Shown: positions 46,320-59,038 of the stretch, piece after piece
How positions within the stretch are numbered: the first letter of the stretch is position 1
Layout of the letters: every line of letters starts with the position of its first letter
From: Artemia franciscana
Taxonomy: Eukaryota; Arthropoda; Branchiopoda; Anostraca; Artemiidae
Assembly: GCF_032884065.1 (NCBI RefSeq)
Contig: NC_088863.1
Location: 62,193,512-62,257,511, forward strand
DNA: 64,000 nt
Direction: 5' to 3'
Notes under the pieces: model-generated
Database searches by the model: none
What the model was told of the DNA's origin: nothing
Seen by the model: the letters and a program-made list of their open reading frames with translations, nothing else
Program-made: the position numbers and the translations under genes

Positions 46320-48840
46320 GTAAGCACTTTGATTCCTTCTTCCCATTACTGTGTTTGGGTTGAAAATATCTGGGTTAGACTGCAGTGTGGTAACTCTGCA
46401 ATAGTGGTCGGAGTGGTTTATTGTAGTCCTAATTCTCCCTCTTGTCTTGAATCTGAACAGTATCTTGCTAATATCATTTCTGATATTATCAATGACTCTT
46501 GTAATCAACATGTGGCAATTCCTGGAGACTTCAATCTTCCTGATTATGATAGGGTTGATGGTTCTTGTTTTTAAGCCAAAGAACAGGAATCTCTATTTCT
46601 TACTTGTCTGTCTAAACATTTGTTATTCCAAACTGGTGACCAACCTACACTGTACAGAGATGGTCAGACATCTAGCATACTGGACCTAGTTATTCTTAAT
46701 AATCCTGATTTGTGGACTAAAAATGAACTTCTTGCTCCTGTGCTGCTATCCTCACAGAATTGCACTTGTCTACTACTCAACCTCTTCCTAAACAACATAA
46801 ATTTATTGATTACAAGTGTATCTATGAGAGACTTGCTGACTTTGATTGGGATACCGTATTCACTTCAGATATTTAAGAATTTTGGCAGAAATTCAAGGCT
46901 GTGTTGCTAGTTTTTGAAAAAGCTTACACTAGAATATTTTGAAGGAGACAGGCAAAAACACTACCCTTCATGACTTGTCTAACTAGCAAACTGTCGAATA
47001 GAAAAACCTGGAAACAATTTAAAAAAAAAGAAAACAGCTGCAAACTATCAGAAGTATCAAAAGGCACAGAATGAGGCCACCAATTTCATCAAACAACTGA
47101 AGAAGAGTCATGAAGAAAGGTTAGCTGAAAATGTAAAAAATAAACCCAAGCTTTTTTGGCAGTATTCTTCTGTTAAATGTCGCAGTTTCAGACCCAGCTA
47201 TTAAAGCCAAGATCCTAAATAACCTGTTTGCATCAGCTTTCACACCAGAAACTGCTAGTCACATCCTGGCTCCTCCCTCTTATACTGTTACTGAACCATT
47301 AACACTTCTTGAGGTGACTGAGGAGTCTGTCTTTGAAACAGCTTGCTTTGTTGGATGTAAATAAATCTTCAGGGTCAAATGGTCTCCAAACCTGTCTCTT
47401 GCATGAGTGCAGAACAGAAATAGTATACCCACTCTCAAAGCTCAACAGACTATCTCTTGATAGCTCAAACCTTCCTGCAGAGTGGAAAGTAGCACATATT
47501 ACCCCCATTCACAAAAAGGGAAGGAAAGATTCAGTGAAAAATTACTGGCCTATTAGTATTACCTCTGTTGTTGTTAAGCTTCTTGAGCCTATTGTCAACA
47601 GAGCAGTTATTGAGCATCTTGATCAGAATCATCTTCTCAACAGCTCTCAACATGGTTTCCAATGCAACAGATCAGTTGACACTAATCTGCTCAAGTCATA
47701 TGACTACATTACAAACTACTGGAGTTGGGAATCCCTGTTGACATGATCTTTCTTGATTTTTCAAAATTATTTGACAAAGTTTTTCATAGGAGACTTGAGC
47801 TTCAGCTACAATCTATTGGTTTGGAGGAAATTTTTTTAAATGGATTCTGGATGTCTTGAGGAATTGTTTTCAGCATGTAAAAATGTTTGATGTAGATGGC
47901 AATCCTATTCTCTCCTCCTCTCAGAATGTTATCAGTGGGGTTCTACAGGGTAGTTTTCTTGGCCCCACCATGTTCAATATTTTAATAAATGATGCTCCTC
48001 TAGTGCTTAAAAGCAGGGTGACACTATATACTGATGATTCCAAGGTAATTGGTCCAGCTACCACTCTTGAGGATGCTTCCTGACTACAGAAAGAACTTGA
48101 TCTCTTTAGTGTGTGGGCGAAATCTTGGCTACTCACATTCAATGTGTCAAAATGTCACATTTTACACTTTGAACACAAGAATATCAATACAATTTACTCT
48201 CTTATGGTCAGTTCCTTTCTCCAGTATTGGAAGAATGTGACCTAGGAGGAACTGTTGACAATCATCTTAAATTCAGCACTCATGCAAAGAAGGCAGCAGC
48301 ATCAGCTAGCTCATAAAAAGAACAATTTCCTCCTATTGTCCTAAAATTCTGAGCCTTTTGTATAAAGGACTTGTTTGGCCAAGACTTGAGACCAGCATGG
48401 TCCTTGCTTGGCCAGCATGGCCCTTTTTCAAAAAAGATGTTAAAATTCTTGAAGATGTCCAGTGAAGAGCCACTAAGGTGGTGAGTGGACTACATGAGCT
48501 CTGTTACCCTACAAGGCTATGCAAGCTGAAACTCCCAACTCTGGTTTATAGAAGACAGGGTGATGCCATTCTGGTTCATAAATTTATTAATTCAAAGGCA
48601 CTTCCTGATCTTCTTCCTCTGGTGTCTCAGGACCCTTGTACAAGGGGACATAACTTGCAGTTATCCAGGCATTTCTCCTCAAAGTGGCAACGTTCCCATT
48701 TTCTTACCAACCGTGTTGCCAACCTCTGGAACAAATTACTGCCAGATACTGTTGCTGCCCAAACCACAGACAGCTTTAAGATCTGTCTTGACAATGAATG
48801 GTCAACAAAAGAATGGGAAGTATAGTATAACTGGGAAGTC
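46320..48840 (+). mobile_element. CR1-like LINE with endonuclease and reverse transcriptase, degraded
   Basis: The endonuclease part (46330-46740) has WVRLQCGNSAIVVGVVYCSP and HVAIPGDFNLPDYD (conserved GDFN). The reverse transcriptase (47330-48180) has LPAEWKVAHITPIHKKGRKD, NYWPISITSVVVKLLEPIVN and NSSQHGFQCNRSVDTNLL. It continues with GVLQGSFLGPTMFNILINDA (near 47938) and LYTDDSKVIG (near 48024, catalytic DD). The C-terminal block (48478-48825) has DPCTRGHNLQLSRHFSSKWQ and NRVANLWNKLLPDTVAAQT. Order and motifs are those of CR1/Jockey-group elements. Several frame changes and stops make it non-functional. Coding similarity ends near 48825. Confidence 0.8.
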
Positions 48841-48949
48841 CTCAAATCAGCAACATCAAACCACAAGTCAAGTGTATGTATTCAACTATGTGTCATGTAT
48901 TATCAACTCTGGAGTTTCAACAAGGAAAAATCCTTAGATTGCTCCAAGC

Positions 48950-49210
48950 TGCAATTTAAGGTAATTTTAAGGTCAACATTCCCTGAGGCCAAAATATTTG
49001 TGCATGCTCCTCCTCTATCCCAATCTTTTCAAAGCTTCCCTCTTTACACCCTCCTAGGAAGTAGCAAATTCCTTTAAATCCTTCCTTGTAATCTCTTCCC
49101 ACCCCCATTTGGGAACTACCTGGTTTTGTTTGTTTGATAAGAACAATCTTTAACAATCTGACATCCTTCAGCTGCAGAACATGTCCTAGCCTATTCAAAC
49201 TTTCTCCAGT
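48950..49210 (-). mobile_element. LINE 3' tail fragment (RTE-like), minus strand
   Basis: The minus strand encodes NRLGHVLQLKDVRLLKIVLI, then a YKEGFKGICYFLGGCKEGSF block, a diverged version of the KDLKEM-TSWEGVKRE tail. It is the same family and orientation as 1400-1660. Confidence 0.55.
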
Positions 49211-49214
49211 GCAA

Positions 49215-50065
49215 TGCTGTCACAATTTCTTGGCTAAAATCTCCTCGAGGGATCCCAATCCTCCAGATCACCCAGCAATGTTGTTTACAGTCACTGTTCT
49301 AGTTAGGAAAATTCATGAAAGATCCACCCTGACACAACATAAGTAGGATTCTCCTTTTGGGGACAGGGATGGAAAAAGAACTTATGACAAAGCAGATATC
49401 TCAAACATCTCACAATGCTGGAACATCTCTAATCTTTTATACCCAGCCTATTCTTCTCAAGATATTTTGTGTTTTTAACACAAAAGAAGGGGCTGTATGA
49501 AAAATAGTCATGCAGAACATAAGAATATAGTCATTAACTCATTTTTTTTCTTTAATGTAAGGAGCTAAAATGGTAATGATATTAAAATAAAATGATTTTT
49601 AACCCCTGGAACCATCTTAGGTCTGTTCATTCCTGAAAAACAAGATCTTCAAAGATTTCTTATCAATCATATGAAGTTTTTTGGGAGGTGTTGCATTTTC
49701 ATCAGTGATGTTCAACTGAACCATGAAAATTAGATACCTGGAAATGATAAGCTGTATGCATAAAGTTTCATTAGATTTAATTTTAAAGGCTACTTCAAAG
49801 TCATAGTTCAACATCTACCTAAACTGTTCTCTAGATATTATAGAAATATAATTTTGATGACCTGAATACACACAGTGTCTTTTCACCTACCCTAAAAGAT
49901 TTAGTTTTTGTGTAATTGGGCTGTGTTTGCTTCTAGAGGTCCAAATGGGTAAGGTATAGCTTTCTATATTGCTATTTGGAGTGTCAGTGCTTGTTTTTTA
50001 TATGCAGGCATAGTGTTTTATTTGAAGAATCATGCAAGCCTTTGTAGTTTATACCTATAGGCTGA
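49215..50065. other. AT-rich stretch, nothing recognised
   Basis: No supported gene, RNA or element. Confidence 0.4.
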
Positions 50066-50069
50066 TCAT

Positions 50070-52650
50070 TTTTAGGATGTACACCATTTGACTAATGGAA
50101 AAAATAGCATGTAAGCCTATATAAAAAGGTACTATCCAATCTCCCTATAAATACAAATATTTTTGCCATCTAGTTGGATAATTTGGGAATCTATAGCAAT
50201 ACTCAAATTTGTCAACTAGTTCACCAGAAAATTTGCCCCAGAAAACTATTCCTTTTCTATCTAGTTGACAAGTAGTTTTTCCCAGAAACACTGTCTTTCC
50301 AACTAGCTAGAGACAAACATTGCCACAGAAACACTTTTATTAACCATCTAGTTGGCAAGTAACTCTTCCCCAGAATTTTTTTTTATTAACCACTTAGCTG
50401 ATGAAAAACTTTGACCCCAAAAAAATATTTCCTTTTCCAACTAGCTGGAAAAAGTTGTTGCCCCAGAAACAATTCTGTTAACTATCTAGTTTGCAAACAA
50501 CAATGCCACAGAAACTGTTTTGTTAACCATCTAGTGATCTTTTCTGTCTTGCATTTTATTAGCATAAATGCTATATGTTGCTTTATTCATCTGTCTGTTT
50601 CTTTTCTGTATGTAAGAATGTTTTTATCTCAGTTTTGATACTCTTTTTTTTACAAATTACCTACACTAGAAGCTAATTTTCAAGATTTTGACCTGCTTCA
50701 GGATCTCTGAGTCTGAAGGTATGGTTAAATTTCTAGAAGCTATGAGGTTTACTCCTTTTAAAAGTTGTAATTGAAGGTTTTTCATTACTATCTAACCTTT
50801 AGTGTGTCTAAAGGATGGGTCTTTTTTGGTGAATTCAATGTTAAATGTCTGGATCACATTTTTTTTTTACAAATTAATAATGGTAAATATGTAAGATTGT
50901 CAAAGTTTTTAGTGACCACAATATATTTTCCCCATTGCTAAGTGCAGTTCTAAAATCTAGGGGTTGTTTTTGTTTCTTTGATGGATGTCCCAAAATAGAT
51001 AAATTCTAATTAAAAAACCCTAAAGTATTTTTCAAATTCTGGGGGAATTCCCACTCAATTGATGCCACTGTTGAACCCTAGATCCATCCCTAGGAAAATA
51101 ATTTAGCAAGCTCAACTACTTTTCAAGATAGAGAAAAGACCATCATTTAAATTTTTTACAAGCCAAGTTTAATGTTACAGCCTTAATAATCAGCTTTGCT
51201 ATAGGCCTATAATCCCAACAATAATCAAATTTGTCAACTAGTTGACAAAAAAATTTGCCCCTGAAAAATATTCACTTTCCAACTAGTTGGCAAGTAATTT
51301 CTCCCAGGCCAGACTTACTTCCCAACTAGTTGGCAAGTAATTTCTCCCAGACAACATTTTCTTTCCAACTAGCTAGAAACAAACATTGCCCCAGAAACAC
51401 TTCCATTAACCATCCAGTTGGCAAGTAACTTTTCCCGAGAAAAATTTTTATTAACCAACTAGTTGATGAAAAACTTTGCCCTACTGTGAAACCCACTTGG
51501 ATACAAACTTTTCTTCTGAAAAACTTCTTCTTCTTCTTCTTGATTGGCTATCTGGAGATGCAAGTGCATAATCTCCATGCAATTTCTTTATTTATTCCAC
51601 TTAAATCCTAACTATATCCATGCAAGGTTTGAAGCTGAAAGTAAATTTCCTATTCTATTAAAAAGAGTGGCATAGTGGCTTGTACTTTGTGGGGGAAATA
51701 GTATAGGCACTTCACCTTCTAGTATAGGTCATTTGTAAAAAAAAGAGTATCAAAACTGAGACAAAAACATCCTTACATAAAGAAAAGAAACAAGACAGAT
51801 GAATAAAGGAACAAATAGCATTTAGGCCTTTGCTAATAAAATGCAAGATAGAAAAGATGAAAATATCAATTATGCACCTGTTTTCTTTAAATAGATGGGA
51901 GGATCAAACCTCCAAGCTTTGAAAAATTCAATCTCACTTTGAGACCAGGTAAGTAACTTGCTAACTAGATGGTTAACAGAAGAGTTTCTGGGGTGACAGC
52001 TTTTTCCAGTTAGTTGAAAAAGAAAATGTTTTTCTGGGGAAAAGTTACTTGCCAACTAGATGGTTAATAGAAGTGTTTCTGTGACAATTTTTGTTTCTAG
52101 CTAGTTGGAAAGAAAGTGTTGGCTGAGGAGAAATTACTTGTCAACTAGTTGGAAAAGGAATAGTTTTCTGGGGAAAAGTTTTTCATCAACTAGTTGGTTA
52201 ATAAAATTTTTTCTGGGGAAAAGTTACTTGCCAACTGGATGGTTAATGGAAGTGTTTCTGGGGAAATGTTTGTTTCTAGCTAGTTGGAAAGAAAGTATTG
52301 ATTGGGAGGAATTAGTGGTCAACTAGTTGGAAAAGGAATACTTTTCTGGGGAAAAGTTTTTCATCAACTATTTGGATAATAAAATATTTTCTGGGGAAAA
52401 GTTACTTGCCAACTAGATGGTTAATGGAAGTGTTTCTGGGGCAATGTTTGTTTCTAGCTAGTTGGAAAGAAAGTGTTGCTGGGGAGGAATTAGTGGTCAA
52501 CTAGTTGGAAAAGGAATAGTTTTCTGGGGCAAATTTTCTTGTGAACTAGATGACAAATTTAAAGATTGCTATAGAGATTGGATAGTACCTTTTTATATAG
52601 GCTTACATGCTGTGTTTTTCCATTTGTCAAAGGATGGTGTCCCTCATTTT
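50070..52650. mobile_element. Foldback-type element with long inverted arms of ~44-bp subrepeats
   Basis: The left arm (about 50070-50660) and right arm (about 51720-52650) are inverted copies. CATGTAAGCCTATATAAAAA followed by GGTACTATCCAATCTC at 50110-50145 is matched in reverse complement at about 52576-52610. CTTTATTCATCTGTC-TTTCTTTTCT near 50580 is matched near 51780. The arms consist of units about 44 bp long centred on CAACTAGTTGG-type palindromes. In the right arm a four-unit period of 178 bp is visible (CAACTAGATGGTTAATG-type units at 52054, 52232, 52410). The centre (50660-51720) carries a further left-type array at 51210-51480 but no transposase. Foldback elements of flies have this design. 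Whether this one is related is unknown. Confidence 0.7.
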
Positions 52651-52654
52651 TACT

Positions 52655-54650
52655 ATTTGCCAATCCTTTGAGATGGGAACTTTTGTATATTTAGGCTACT
52701 AGAGGCCTGTAAAATTTCAATGCATTTATTAGGCCAACCAAAATAGTTAGGGGCATAATTTGCTAGAGGGTTGGAGGGGGAGCAACTGCCCCCTCCAGAA
52801 CCCAAGTTTGCCCCTCTCCCAGTCAAAAGCTAGTTTCTGCAAAAAATCTTGTCAAAACTAAGATAACCTGCATAATTCAAGTATCAAGAAACAGGTCAGT
52901 TTTCTTAATAATGTCTTTGCCTTAATGGTATTCTTACCTCAAAGATTTTGAAAAAACTACACCACAGAAAACACTGTTAATGAATCCTGAAATATATTGA
53001 AGAAAATACTGCTAAATATCACTCCAAGCTACAATTTAAGGTAATTTAAGGTACAAATCTCAGATATATATATTTCAGCAAGATGGACTAAAAAACCAAA
53101 AATTCTACTATTTATGACCAAAAAAGTGGTCCTAGCTGTAGAGTAGAAAATGTCAAACAAATGACCCATTGAAGGCTTCAAGATCTTTACTGTAGACAAC
53201 ACTAGAGCATTTTCTCACTAAATCACAATAGCAGTGGCTTGCAGACTAGGCCTACTTCTGTTTATAGCATTGGGCCTACAGAAACATCATACCTGTCCTT
53301 AAAATTGCACTATGAACTTACTACTTAAATTCTAGATAGACCTAGAGGCTGCTCTAACAAACCTCACAAAGTTAGCAATTTGTTTCAAACTTCACAGCTT
53401 TCGTGCTTTTTGAAAATATCCTGTGCTGCTTTATATTATATAATAGAAATATAAGCTTTTTGATATTCAGGAATTAGTGTATAATTAATAATGGAAATTT
53501 ATAAACGCAATATTATTATTTGATTATTTTTCAATATTATTACCACTAAACATGATCAGCAAATGTATTCCCTTTAAATTGTTACTTGTTACAAATTTAC
53601 ATGTTTGGCAACTAAATCCCTTATTCAATTCTGCTCGTAAAAAATATCACAACTAACAAATGATTGATTGATTCATATTTTTCAAAATTATTCTGACTTT
53701 TGAAATATAAGTTTAATTAAATTTTGAATAGCATATCCTGCTAATTATAGCTAAACAATAACCATTGACATAATAAAATCCCTGAGTGGCGGCAATTCTT
53801 TTCAAAATGTTCTTGGCAACACTGTCCGTTAGTTTGTGTAGTAGAAGTTAAAAGACAATCATAAAGTGCTTTTGGCAGCCTGAAAATAGATACTTGAAAT
53901 GGGATTAGTCGTTTGATTCTTGGGATTTTGACAGACATCAAGCTATTTTATACAGTATGTTTTGCTTAATCAGCTTTTGGCTATTTCAACCTGTCTAGGA
54001 TGTAGCCTAATAAGAGCATTTCTTCAGCCTAGGCTACCCCAGTTTAGAAGTAGATTTGGTATTAGCCTAGAATTTGGGATGTTGAGATGAAAACATATTA
54101 AGAAGTAAATTATTACTTCATTGGGTAATATGCAGAATAATTGTTGATACATTTTGACTGCAATTCCACTGTATGTTACTTTACCCTCAACCCCATCTAA
54201 TAAGCAAATATACAGGCCTAGCCCAAAATATGGTAACATACTAGTTAATTGACTTCTTGCTATCTCAGAAAGGGCTTACGTTAGGAAACTGAAACTTTCA
54301 GTGATGAATCTACAGACTGAAGTCTGTTCAGACTTCAGTCTGAAGGTATTTTGAAGTACTCACCTCCACTCCTTCTCCCTCTAGAGGGCCCTGACCTTTG
54401 ATGCTTTTTAAAAATATGTGTGTTATAAAAGTGAAACCTTGCAAAATAGATCTTCTGCTTAATTGAAGCACAACAAAATTGTTTTCAACTTCACCTAAAT
54501 TTTGAAAAAAAAAAAACATTGATAAATAACAGAAATTGCATTTTCAGAACTAAAAGCAGAGAAAGCACAACTGGTAACTGAAAATTAAGGTGAAATGTTG
54601 TTTTGTCTAAAATTTTAATAAGTATAGACCTGTCATGTAGGCAAATTTCA
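52655..54650. other. AT-rich stretch, nothing recognised
   Basis: No gene is recognised. CTCCAAGCTACAATTTAAGG at 53021-53040 repeats a segment at 48939-48960 (dispersed repeat). A perfect 14-bp inverted repeat (54313-54326 with 54329-54342) forms a small hairpin. Confidence 0.4.
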
Positions 54651-55224
54651 GGACCGTGTTTCTGTCAAATATTCATATTCTGGTTAAACTATTAATATTT
54701 CAAGTTCTAAGTAAACTGATTATTTAGAATGCTACTGTAATGTTCTAAATAAGAGAATGCAGTGAGAGAAGAGGAGAAGAAGAACCTTTACAAAGTGGTG
54801 GCAGCGGTTTTCGCCGGAGAGGATTAGAGTTATTATCATCCTCTAGATTCCCATTGCAAGTTTCTTTACCTTCCAATTTTGGTAAAATTCATCTTTATCA
54901 GCTGTGATTGTGCTGAATTGTGGCATAGAGACTATCCGCTGAAAGCTGTTTTGGTTCGTGCACAATTGTGTTATTGATATATGCTAAGAAACTTTTCATC
55001 ATTTGACTTCAGAAGTAAAGAATTGTTGCTGTTTGCATTGTCAAAGATTCCAGTTTCAAGTTCCAGGTTCCCACTCCAGATTCCAGTTTTAGAAAAAGAA
55101 GTGAAGAGCAATTTACAATTGTGTCATGCATTTTAAGTTCGCACGCGAGTAAGAAATCTGTTAGGAGTGCTTAGTAAAAATTGCCTTGTTTTTACAACTT
55201 TAACTTAATCAATTTCTTTTAGTT

Positions 55225-55509
55225 ATGAGCGCAAATCTAATTTTAGATCCTTCTGATCCTGAATTTGTTAGAGATATTGCTTTATTATTTTTGAATGATG
55301 TAAAAAGTAGAGGTTTAAAAGCCCCTTTGAATTTTGATTCTACAAGTCGGGATTATAATCCAAATTCTGTAGTAAAATTTTTGACAACTGTGGGTGATTT
55401 ATTGGCCAAAGAAAGTGCCAGGATAAATATGGGAGATATTTTGGGGGTTAGTATAACCGATATACCTATGGATGGCAACAGAAAGCAGGATTTTTATCAG
55501 CAACCATAG
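55225..55509 (+). pseudogene. Gag-like N-terminal remnant of the LTR relic
   Basis: An open frame starting MSANLILDPSDPEFVRDIAL directly downstream of the left LTR and leader. Its position suggests the gag start. It is short and has no recognisable domain. Fossil remnant. Confidence 0.4.
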
Positions 55510-55641
55510 ATGCTGAATTTGGACAGGACAGATTAAAGGACTCCATCAGAACTGGACTGACGTAAAACGTGACCAGGGGAGAGGTAGATTTTTTTTAGAT
55601 AGGATGTAAAGGTTAGATTAATATTTTAGACAGGCATTTTA

Positions 55642-56304
55642 GTGGAAATAAATATGATGAGAAATTTGTTATTAGGCACTGATGTAGTGAGGCGTTGTGT
55701 CGAGAGAGATGAGGCTGATGAAGGGGCGGACTGCAGTCGACCGAGGGAGTTAGCGGCTGACATGGCAGAAAGGAGTTCCGTACATGGGATAATAACAGCC
55801 GATAGGGCGGAAAAGAGTTCCATACCTGAGGAGTTAGCGGCTGACATAGCGGAAAGGAGTTCCATACATGGGATATTAACAGCCGATAGGGCGGAAAAGA
55901 GTTCCGTACCTGAGGAGTTAGCGGCTGACATGGCGGAAAGGAGTTCCATACATGGGATATTAACAGCCGATAGGGCGGAAAAGAGTTTCATGCCTGGAAA
56001 AATAATAGATAATAATTTCGCGTCTTGGCTGTTAAATATTTTTGACGGTCTTTTTCTAAATGAAGGTGTTCTTTATTGTTATCCATTAGGAGGTGTTGGT
56101 AAGGACAATGGGATCCCTAGAACAGCTAAATTAGTTCTGCCAGGTATCCTAGTAGACTCGGCAATAAAACTGGCTCATGATCACTTACTCATTGGTGGTC
56201 ACATGTCTATGGAGAAGACATTAGACCGAGTGAGCCGTACCTTTATATTTGAGAGAATGAACACAAAAGTTCGAAGGTATTGCGAAAACTATAGAGTCAA
56301 GTAG
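55642..56304 (+). pseudogene. Integrase zinc-binding remnant preceded by an 84-bp repeat
   Basis: The C-terminal part of this frame (LPGILVDSAIKLAHDHLLIG, GHMSMEKTLDRVSRTFIFER) is the N-terminal HHCC zinc-binding region of Gypsy-type integrases. The middle has three copies of a 28-residue unit (AADMAERSSIHGILTADRAE type) encoded by an 84-bp tandem repeat at about 55751-56000. It is a fossil remnant inside a deleted element. Confidence 0.7.
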
Positions 56305-57101
56305 TTTTAGGAGAAATAACAGGAAAAGAAGCAATAAGCCTCCAGGCTATTATAGAGAGTACTAAGAGATAAATAGAGTAGGGCTAATATAGAGACTAGT
56401 AAGGGATTGATATAGACAGGTAGATAGAGGGAAGGATGTAGATAGAATTCGTGATGATTAATAAGACAGAAGAAACACTTCCTTTCAAATAGGAATAATA
56501 GAAAAATAAATCTGGTGAACGAAAGCATTGTAGCGACTTTTCTCAAACGGCGTATTAACTTCATTTTGATATATTATGAATAGTAAAAGAACTGAATAAT
56601 TTTTGGAAAAAAAAAAATTAAGGCTTTGGTAAAAATCTTCAAGTTAATCTTCATGAAGACAAACACAAGGTTTCTTTTGTTACGTTCAAATATTTTTCTA
56701 CAAATTTTTTCTACTAGGTGTAGTTATGCGAATTTAATGCGAACTTAGCGTGACAATATAAAGTGCGATGAAAGTTAAAAGTGCCAATTGGAACAATATT
56801 TTCTTGCGTCTTATTGTTCAGTTTTAGTATCAGTAGTTTAATTTGTGTGTGTTCTTATTAAGTGTACCTTTGTTTGAGGATCGAAAATCATTTTTAATTT
56901 TTTTTGAAAAAAAAAAAAAAATGATTTTGAAAACCTGGGGGAAAATCTGTAAACAGCGGAAGCGGAAAAGCGGCAGTGGGATTTTCCGTGTTTCTGTCAA
57001 ATATTCATATTCTGGTTAAACTATTAATATTTCAAATTCTAAGTAAACTGATTATTTAGGGATGTCAGTTTCCTGTACCATGTTCCGTGTTTTATAAAAT
57101 A

Positions 57102-59038
57102 CTAGCTGTTGGGGTGGCGCTTCGCGCCACCCCAACACCTAGTTGGTGGGGGCGCTTCGCGCCCCCCCAAAGCCCCCCCGCGCGCGTAAGTCGTTACGCG
57201 CCATATAGTTACGCGCCATTGTAGTTGTGTCCCTATGTCCCACCTGTGAATATAGATATATATATATATATATGTTTTTAACTACGTAAAACTTGCGAAT
57301 ATACAACATTCTTTGCTGTCCCATTGTCTGTGCATATAAATAGATTGTTTACCGACTCTTGAAAATGCAACACATAATGGTCCATGGGAAAACAATCCGT
57401 ATTCAGATCTATACCTTATGATTCTAATGATTGCCCTTGAGCTTTGTTGATGGTGATTGCTAATCTACCATTCCCTGTGTCGCCATCGTCATTTATATAT
57501 CCCCTTGTGCCCCCGGCATCCCCTTTGTAGTTTTGTCCCTGTGTCCCGGTCGTCATTTGTGTCCCGGTGTCCCAGTCTGTGATTTCTCTTTGAGTGTCCC
57601 GGGCGTCATTTATATTCCATGTGTCCCGGTGTCTCGGTCGTCATTTATATCCCCCTGTGCCCCCCGGCGTCCCCGTTGTAGTTGTGTCCCTGTGTCCCGG
57701 TCGTCATTTATATTCCCTGTTTCCCGGTCGTCATTTGTATCCCGGTGTCCCGGTCTGTATATACATTCGTTTTTTAGTTTTGTTTTTCTCCTTTATTTTT
57801 GTCCTTTTTTTTTTTTCTTTTTTAGTTTATTTAGATTTTTAGATTTTTTAGTTTTTTTATTAGTTTTTATTTTTTTTTCTTTTTAGTTTTTTTGTAGTTT
57901 TTACCTTTTTTTTAGTTTTTTTAGTTTTTTTTACTTATATCCTGGTCGTCATTTATACTCCCTGTGTCCCGGTCGTCATTTGTGTCCCGGTGCTTTGTTG
58001 ATTGCTAATCGAACATTCCTTTTGTCCCGGTCGCTTTCTCTTTGAGTGTCGTCATTCATATTCCCTATATGCCGGTGTCCCGGTCGTCATTTGTGTCCCG
58101 ATGTCCCGGTCTGTAATTTCGTCAGTTGAAAACTTATGATGAAATAAATTTTTAATTTTTTCCCTTTTTTTGTTTTTAGTTTTTTTTTATTGGTTTTTAC
58201 CTTTTTTTAGGTTTTTTAGTTTTTTTCTTTTTTCTTTTTAGTTTTTTTGAAGTTTTTATCTTTTTAGTTTTTTTATTTTTATTTATATTTTTTAGTTTTC
58301 TTTTTCTCCTTTATTTTTCAGTTTTTTCCTTTTTTTAGTTTTTTTTCTTTTTTAGTTCTTTTAGTTTTTACCTTTTTTAGTTTTTTTTTTAGTTTTTTTA
58401 GTTTTTTAGCTTTTTTTATTTTTTTTTATTAGTTTTTAGTTTATTTTATGGTTTTTTCCTTTTTTTAGTTTTTTATCTTTTTTTATTTTTTTTTTAGTTT
58501 TTAAGCTTTTTTAGATTTTTTTATTTTGTTTTCTTTTTTTTTTTTGTAGTTTTTACCTTCTTTAGATTTTTGCTTCTTTTTTAGTTTTTTTTCGTTTTTT
58601 CTTTTTAGTTTTTTTGTAGTTTTTATCTTTTTTATTTTTTTGTATTTTTATTCATATTTTTTTAGTTTTCTTTTTCTCTTTTATTTTTCAGTCTTTTTTT
58701 TTTTAGTTTTTTACCTTTTTTTAGTTTTTTTAGTTTTTTTAGTTTTTTAGATTTTTTAGTTTTTTTATTAGTTTTTAGTTTTTTTTGTAGTTTTTGCCTT
58801 TTTTTAGTTTTTTCAGTTTTTTTTAGTTTTTAGTTTTTTACCTTTTTTTAGTTTTTTTTTAGTTTTTTAGCTTTTTTAGTTTTTTTTTCTTTTTAGTTTT
58901 TTTTGTAGTTTTTACCTTTTTTAGTTTTTTTTCTTATTTTGTATTAGTGTGAAATAATTCAGACGTCATATGCGGACAAACATGACGTCACCTGATCCAC
59001 AGATCCACACACAGACAACTTATTTTTATATATATAGA
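57102..59038 (-). mobile_element. Non-autonomous Helitron (1.9 kb) inside the right LTR
   Basis: In minus orientation it starts with TCTATATATATAAAAATAAG at 59038. It ends with a GGTGGCGC-GAA-GCGCCACC hairpin, CAACAG and CTAG at 57102-57105, followed by T. It carries the same 3' region as the Helitrons at 29266 and 37838, including a helicase-derived segment (TINKAQGQSLE block on the minus strand near 57430), degenerate GTCCCGGTCGTCATTTGTGT repeats (57530-58130) and a long T-rich tract (57770-58930). No complete gene. Confidence 0.85.
57770..58930. repeat. T-rich low-complexity tract (TTTTTTAG)n
   Basis: About 1.1 kb made almost entirely of T-runs separated by AG, interrupted near 57935-58135 by GTCCCGGTCGTC-type repeats. 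It lies inside a Helitron. A shorter similar tract sits in the Helitron at 28597-29262. Confidence 0.95.

Noticed and set aside
54313-54342. Perfect 14-bp hairpin as a transcription terminator
   Set aside because: Eukaryotic context, no adjacent gene end and no T-run. Probably an incidental short inverted repeat.
55626-55991. 121-codon minus-strand frame with strong Ala/Met/Ser repeats
   Set aside because: It is the shadow of the 84-bp tandem repeat read on the other strand.
57533-57886. 117-codon open frame rich in Pro, Ser and Arg repeats
   Set aside because: It is a translation of degenerate GTCCCGGTCGTC repeats and T-runs inside a Helitron.
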